Part shown: in pieces, positions 5,976-8,061 of the stretch
How positions within the stretch are numbered: position 1 is the first letter of the stretch
How the letters are laid out: each line of letters starts with the position of its first letter
Origin: Planctomycetota bacterium
GTDB lineage: Bacteria > Planctomycetota > Phycisphaerae > FEN-1346
Length of the DNA: 8,061 nt
Assembly: GCA_026386995.1 (NCBI GenBank)
Contig: JAPLMO010000406.1
Coordinates: 1-8,061, forward strand
Reading direction: 5' to 3'
The notes under the pieces: generated by a model
Told to the model about the DNA's origin: nothing
Database searches by the model: none
What the model saw: the letters and a program-made list of their open reading frames with translations, nothing else
Position numbers and translations under genes: made by a program

Positions 5976-7825
5976 GCCGCGAGCGTTTTTCGGTTACGCC
6001 GGTGTGCGATGAGGGTCGCGATGACGAGGGCGATAGCCGCCGCCATGCACGTCAGGGCGAACACGTCGCCGATTCGCGTATACGGTGCGGCACGGTCATC
6101 GAGCGTCAGGCGCCCGACGATCTCACCGATGATGTAACGGCGCCGGCCGTCCTTCTGGACGACCTGTTCAATCCGCCCTTCGGGGTCGATGATCGCGCTG
6201 ATGCCGGTGTTGACGGACCGCACGATCGGGACGCGGTTCTCGACCGCCCGGAACGTGCACAGCGCCAGGTGCTGGTCGAGTTCGACGCTTCCGTTGAACC
6301 AGCCGTCGTTTGAGATGTTGACCAGGAAGTCGATGGCCTTGGCGCGGGCGGGGTCGTCGGAGCGGACCATCTCGCACACGCGGTACGGCATGGCGTCCTC
6401 GTAGCAGATCGCCACCTGGAATCGCACCTCGCCGCCGTTGTACGGCAGCACGAAAGGTTTCTGGTCGTGCGCGCCGGGCGTCAGGCTGTAATCATAGTCG
6501 TAAGGCGTGAACCCGTGGAGCAAACCGTAAAGCCAGGGCAGGCTCTGCTTGAAGGGCACGTACTCGCCGAACGGCACGAGATGGGCCTTGTCGTACTCGC
6601 CGGCGGCGTCGAAGGGCCGGCACTCGGGCGTTAGGAGGAGCGCGGCATTGCGTTTCGGCCCCTTGATCATGTAGCCCCCGCCGGGGACGCGGACGGCGCC
6701 TTCAAACTGGACCGAATGCGCCCCGAAGAGGATCGGCACGCCTGCCGCGCGCGAGGCCTCGTAGATCTGCATCCAGTATGACCGCCAGCGTTTCTGATTG
6801 TAGGCCAGGACGGCGGCGCCTTCGGAGTCATCCACGCGTTTGGCCATGTCGGCGTTCAGGAAGTCGGCGTTCTGCGTGCCGGGCACCATGGTCTCGGGCC
6901 AGACCACGAGGTCGACCTTGAGGCCCTTCTGTCGGGCTTCGGCCAGGGCGTCGCTCGTCATGTTGAGTTGGTCGCCGAGAAGCCGCTCTTCGAGTTCCTG
7001 GATCTGGCGGTTGCGGGCCTCCAGTTTCACTTCCTGCGGGATGCACGTCTGGACGCTGGCCACGACCGGGCCGGGGTGCTTGGTGTCCTGGCCGAGGCGC
7101 CAGACGCCGTAGCCCCCGGTCGCGGCCCACGCGGCGGCGGTCAGCGCGACCATCGCGATGAGCACGCGGCTGAGGCGACGGTCGGGGCTCGAACTGCCGG
7201 CGCGACGAACGAAAACCGGATGTGTCAGAAGATCGGCCACGAAGCCCGCCGTCATCATTACCAGGAAACTCACGCCGTAGGCGCCCAGCGTGTCGGCGAT
7301 CTGGATCAGCGTGATGTTCTCGTACTGCGAGTGGCCGAGGTAGACCCACGGCAGGCCCGTAAGCATCCAGGCGCGGATGAGTTCCAGCGGCAGCCAGAGA
7401 ATGGGCGCCAGGAGCGTCGTCGGGACGGGCAGGACCTCGCGCATCCGCCTAAAGGCCCACGCAAACACGGCCCAGTAAAGGCCCAGATAAGGGATGAGTG
7501 CAACGGCCCCGGCCTTGGTGATGGGCCAGAACCAGTACATATTAAGGGTGAAAAACAGGAGGCCGCCCAGCCAGGCCGCCAGGAAGACCGTCCGCGGCCG
7601 GCGCGTCCGCAGCGCCATAATAAGGAGCGGCACCGGCGCCACATACGCCAGCCACGAGATCTCCATCGGCGGGAAGGCCAGCGTCAGGAGCATCGCCGAC
7701 ACAAGCGCCAGCAGGTACGGCCGCAAGGCCCGCGAAACGGACCGCCTGGGCGGCGGGGCTTCTGACCCGACGCGAGCAGCGTCCTCGGGCCCGGTGACAC
7801 GCTTCTCTTTTCGTCTCTCGCGCAT
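5966..7825 (-). CDS. lnt: Apolipoprotein N-acyltransferase
   Basis: Lnt is an inner-membrane enzyme that transfers a third acyl chain from phospholipid to the N-terminal cysteine of diacylated lipoproteins. The product has 619 residues against about 510 in E. coli. Residues 30-235 hold several hydrophobic segments matching the Lnt membrane domain. The nitrilase-like periplasmic domain follows, with the expected triad in place: Glu311 in VVWPETMVPG, Lys413 in EYDKAHLVPFGEYVPF, and Cys474 in VAICYED. NISNDGWFNGS and RAVENRVPIVRSVNTGIS are further Lnt-typical blocks. A final transmembrane helix lies near 585-610. The extra length is a basic/polar cytoplasmic N-terminus and an enlarged segment between Glu311 and Lys413. 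The start is ATG at 7823-7825, with GAGGA 6 nt upstream; an in-frame ATG at 7864 has no ribosome site and adds non-conserved residues. A lipobox lipoprotein gene follows. No convincing promoter was found for lnt. Confidence 0.96.
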   Translation of the reverse strand: MRERRKEKRVTGPEDAARVGSEAPPPRRSVSRALRPYLLALVSAMLLTLAFPPMEISWLAYVAPVPLLIMALRTRRPRTVFLAAWLGGLLFFTLNMYWFWPITKAGAVALIPYLGLYWAVFAWAFRRMREVLPVPTTLLAPILWLPLELIRAWMLTGLPWVYLGHSQYENITLIQIADTLGAYGVSFLVMMTAGFVADLLTHPVFVRRAGSSSPDRRLSRVLIAMVALTAAAWAATGGYGVWRLGQDTKHPGPVVASVQTCIPQEVKLEARNRQIQELEERLLGDQLNMTSDALAEARQKGLKVDLVVWPETMVPGTQNADFLNADMAKRVDDSEGAAVLAYNQKRWRSYWMQIYEASRAAGVPILFGAHSVQFEGAVRVPGGGYMIKGPKRNAALLLTPECRPFDAAGEYDKAHLVPFGEYVPFKQSLPWLYGLLHGFTPYDYDYSLTPGAHDQKPFVLPYNGGEVRFQVAICYEDAMPYRVCEMVRSDDPARAKAIDFLVNISNDGWFNGSVELDQHLALCTFRAVENRVPIVRSVNTGISAIIDPEGRIEQVVQKDGRRRYIIGEIVGRLTLDDRAAPYTRIGDVFALTCMAAAIALVIATLIAHRRNRKTLAAAH

Positions 7826-7873
7826 CAATCGTCCTCGTGGCTGTGGCTGGCAGTCCGTCAACATTTATCAAGA

Positions 7874-7951
7874 GGGTGCCACGGCTGCGCTGTTTGCAGC
7901 CGTGGTCGTCGCCAAGGACGCACGGCTGCAAACTGCGCAGCCGTGGCACCC
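7874..7951. repeat. Second paired palindrome, upstream of lnt
   Basis: Two 31-bp arms, 7874-7904 and 7921-7951, are inverted copies with one mismatch (30 of 31). Each arm is itself a hairpin: CCACGGCTGC / GCAGCCGTGG (10 bp, 7879-7888 with 7896-7905) on the left and a 9-bp equivalent on the right, with 7-nt loops. The linker is 16 bp. The architecture equals the element at 5850-5964 but the sequence is unrelated, and the foot of the hairpin reads GGGTG rather than GTAG. It lies about 50 bp upstream of the lnt start. Likely another REP-like or MITE-like family; no T-tract, so not an intrinsic terminator. Confidence 0.7.
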
Positions 7952-8061
7952 AACGCCGTTAACTATCCTTGGTCTGGTACAATGATTCGAGATAATAAAA
8001 ACAGCCCCTTTTTGCCGATTTGGGTCTTTGGTAAAGAGTCCCAAAGCAAAAAGGAGCGTGT
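7952..8061. other. AT-richer spacer at the right edge with extended -10 motif and open short frames
   Basis: This stretch is visibly less GC-rich than the rest. On the plus strand TGGTACAAT (7975-7983) matches an extended -10 (TGn plus TACAAT), with no -35 box at the right distance. An open frame begins with the ATG at 7982-7984 and runs 26 codons off the window (starting MIRDNKNSPF), but it has no ribosome-binding site. All three minus-strand frames are also open over the last ~80 nt, so direction cannot be settled. I do not call a gene. Confidence 0.3.
7997..8054 (-). terminator. Long hairpin with T-run: candidate terminator of a gene beyond the window
   Basis: Three stacked stems pair 8007-8015 with 8046-8054 (9 bp), 8019-8024 with 8040-8045 (6 bp) and 8025-8029 with 8033-8037 (5 bp). 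Bulges are CGA at 8016-8018 and GT at 8038-8039, and the loop is 3 nt. On the minus strand the fold is followed after GGCTG by TTTTT (8001-7997) and ATTAT. This could end a minus-strand transcript entering from the right. The alternative is a plus-strand leader or small RNA following the extended -10 at 7975-7983. The fold is clear; the strand and role are not. Confidence 0.4.

Noticed and set aside
7826..7864. Upstream ATG for lnt at 7864
   Set aside because: It has no Shine-Dalgarno and adds 13 unconserved residues; the ATG at 7825 has GAGGA at 6 nt.

Overview
The window is GC-rich bacterial DNA in which all six recognisable protein genes lie on the minus strand. In order of transcription (right to left) they are: an apolipoprotein N-acyltransferase (lnt), a HEAT-repeat lipoprotein, an LptD/OstA-like outer-membrane protein, ribosomal proteins L13 (rplM) and S9 (rpsI), and the first third of argC, which runs off the left edge. 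Lnt, a lipobox lipoprotein and an LptD-type protein together mean a diderm (Gram-negative-type) organism. The GC-rich, Pro/Ala-rich protein style, the frequent GTG/TTG starts and the divergent LptD fit a Planctomycetota/Phycisphaerae-like genome. That taxonomic guess is inference and should be held loosely.

Layout: 1-436 argC (partial); 437-576 spacer with two strong hairpins, one a candidate terminator after rpsI and one a perfect 13-bp stem in the argC leader; 577-1485 rplM-rpsI operon; 1486-1676 control region of that operon, with a near-consensus sigma70-type promoter and a terminator-like hairpin plus U-tract inside the leader; 1677-4604 lptD-like gene with its own near-consensus promoter at 4661-4690; 4717-5784 HEAT lipoprotein; 5785-5965 spacer filled by a REP/BIME-like palindromic element; 5966-7825 lnt; 7826-8061 spacer with a second, unrelated palindromic pair and a long hairpin at the right edge.

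How the genes work together: Lnt completes N-acylation of lipoproteins so that they can be sorted to the outer membrane. The HEAT protein next to it is a predicted lipoprotein, and the LptD-like protein is a predicted outer-membrane beta-barrel for lipopolysaccharide-type lipid export. The right two-thirds is therefore an envelope-biogenesis block; the left third is translation (L13, S9) followed by arginine biosynthesis.

No CRISPR array, tRNA, rRNA, phage gene or transposase gene was seen. The genes are housekeeping. The unusual content is in the spacers: two paired-palindrome elements flanking lnt, a possible target-site duplication that includes the lnt stop codon, and a possible attenuator in the rplM leader.
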